NCBI GenBank assembly: GCA_025453715.1
Contig: JALOPT010000102.1
Coordinates: 1-6,035 of the forward strand
Length of the DNA: 6,035 bases
Source of the DNA: Methanoregulaceae archaeon
GTDB taxonomy: Archaea; Halobacteriota; Methanomicrobia; Methanomicrobiales; Methanospirillaceae
Direction: 5' to 3'
Below are positions 5,216 to 6,035 of this stretch, one piece after another. The first letter of the stretch is position 1; every line of letters starts with the position of its first letter. A model generated the notes under the pieces. It did not search any database and had not been told where the DNA came from. It was given only the letters and a program-made list of their open reading frames with translations. The translations under genes and the position numbers were made by a program.

Positions 5216-6035
5216 TCAGGTTGCTTTGGTCAAATCTGCCGGGTTATTTCTATCATTTTCCTTTATCTTGTCCTCAATTTTCTTTAATTTGGTTACATCA
5301 ATAAGGGATACAACCGCTTTTTTCGTACCGGGAATGATCCCGATGGATAACAGGACAGGTTTTACGCTCGAATCACGGGTAATAAAACCAAATACGTACT
5401 GCGACGGAACTTTTTCCGGAGATTTCCACCGTTCACTGTTATAAGAAACCATTCTTTGCAGGTCTTTCTGGTCAACGAATATCGTCCATTTTATTTTACC
5501 TTCAATTTCATCTTTTGTATAGCCGGAAATCTCCTCAAATCTGCTATTGATGAGCGAGATTGTCTTATCCTCATCAATAATCATCATGGCAGTACCGGTA
5601 TTTTCAAAAATTGCACGGTACGCTTTTTCCGATTCTGATATTTTTTCCTGACTTTTTCGGAGTTCTTCATATTTCTCTTTCAGTTCTTTCTCATAGGCAC
5701 TGAGCTGTCCATACGCCGCCTGAGTTTCTTCCAGTGCCTGTTTTCGCTGAGTATTATCGATAAATGTTTCAAGCAGACAGTCACGCCCGTACAACCGGGT
5801 GGGAGTGACATATTTGATAATGGATTTCTTCGTCCCGTTAGCAGTAATCAGGGTGCGTTCGGAGTTATCAGCATAATGCCCCAGATCCGTGATCGGGCAT
5901 TTCCCTGCTTCAGCGGGGCAGATGAACCCGTGGCAGACCTTCCCTATAATCTCCTCCTCCTCAGCCCCGATCATCTCCCTTGCGGCGGGATTTGTATCAA
6001 CAATCACATGAGTTTTTGCATCTATGATAACAATG
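5216..6035 (-). CDS. PAS-PAS signalling protein without C-terminal output domain (5' partial)
   Basis: The frame stays open to the right edge: nine codons before GTG 6007 read 'IVIIDAKTH', the opening strand of a PAS fold, so that GTG is internal. The visible 272 residues hold a first PAS (about 1-95), a charged coiled-coil signalling helix (about 96-135, 'YEKELKEKYEELRKSQEKI') and a second PAS (about 137-250, starting 'AIFENTGTAMMIIDEDKTISL'). The first PAS carries three cysteines in a C-x4-C-x6-C arrangement ('CHGFICPAEAGKCP', residues 34-47), a version I recall from methanogen and deltaproteobacterial sensors. The protein ends 20 or so residues after the second PAS ('PADLTKAT') with no kinase, cyclase or DNA-binding domain. 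Any output domain would have to be N-terminal, off the window. It is soluble as far as visible. It lies upstream of the degenerate sensor kinase on the same strand, 163 bases away. Confidence 0.88.
   Translation of the reverse strand, partial: IVIIDAKTHVIVDTNPAAREMIGAEEEEIIGKVCHGFICPAEAGKCPITDLGHYADNSERTLITANGTKKSIIKYVTPTRLYGRDCLLETFIDNTQRKQALEETQAAYGQLSAYEKELKEKYEELRKSQEKISESEKAYRAIFENTGTAMMIIDEDKTISLINSRFEEISGYTKDEIEGKIKWTIFVDQKDLQRMVSYNSERWKSPEKVPSQYVFGFITRDSSVKPVLLSIGIIPGTKKAVVSLIDVTKLKKIEDKIKENDRNNPADLTKAT

Noticed and set aside
5139..5444. + strand open frame covering the PAS-PAS gene end and the gap
   Set aside because: It starts in the terminator/promoter gap and runs antisense through conserved PAS sequence; its translation is low-complexity and unconvincing.
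5216..6007. GTG at 6007 as a true start of the PAS-PAS gene
   Set aside because: The upstream codons are in frame, have no stop to the window edge, and encode the first strand of the same PAS domain, so the gene must begin outside the window.

Overview
The window looks like a methanogenic archaeon of the Methanomicrobiales type. This is inferred from four things: archaeal pilin-like proteins, a CHASE4/HAMP/PAS sensor protein with the kinase core typical of methanogens, T-run terminators with archaeal TATA-like boxes, and GGAGGTG-type ribosome binding sites. No taxonomic marker gene is present. I saw no tRNA, rRNA, CRISPR array or insertion sequence.

Left half (1-2766, + strand): five tightly packed genes form one transcription unit whose promoter lies upstream of the window. 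The first gene enters cut and ends in an extracellular beta-sandwich-like domain. The next four each have a short charged leader, one N-terminal membrane helix and an outward-facing domain rich in N-glycosylation sequons, which is the layout of archaeal type IV pilin-like or minor pilin proteins. Genes 2/3, 3/4 and 4/5 overlap by 13, 26 and 8 bases, so they are probably translationally coupled and made together, perhaps as parts of one surface filament or secretion pseudopilus. The last gene carries a run of ten G inside its coding sequence.

Middle (2767-2946): this short gap between convergent units holds a T8 terminator, a perfect 10-bp stem-loop, and a possible 41-codon small ORF with a strong ribosome binding site and a TATA-like box at a suitable distance upstream.

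Right half (2947-6035, - strand): two signalling genes. The one nearer the window edge is a 5'-truncated PAS-PAS protein with no output domain at its C-terminus. It is followed by a T11 terminator and then by a full-length membrane sensor (TM-CHASE4-TM-HAMP-PAS-kinase core). The sensor half looks intact. The kinase half, however, has lost hallmark residues in the H, N, G1 and G2 boxes (H to N, N to Y, D to H, G to E), so it reads as a pseudo-histidine kinase in an undamaged frame. That degenerate kinase and the G10 tract in the pilin-like gene are the two most notable points.
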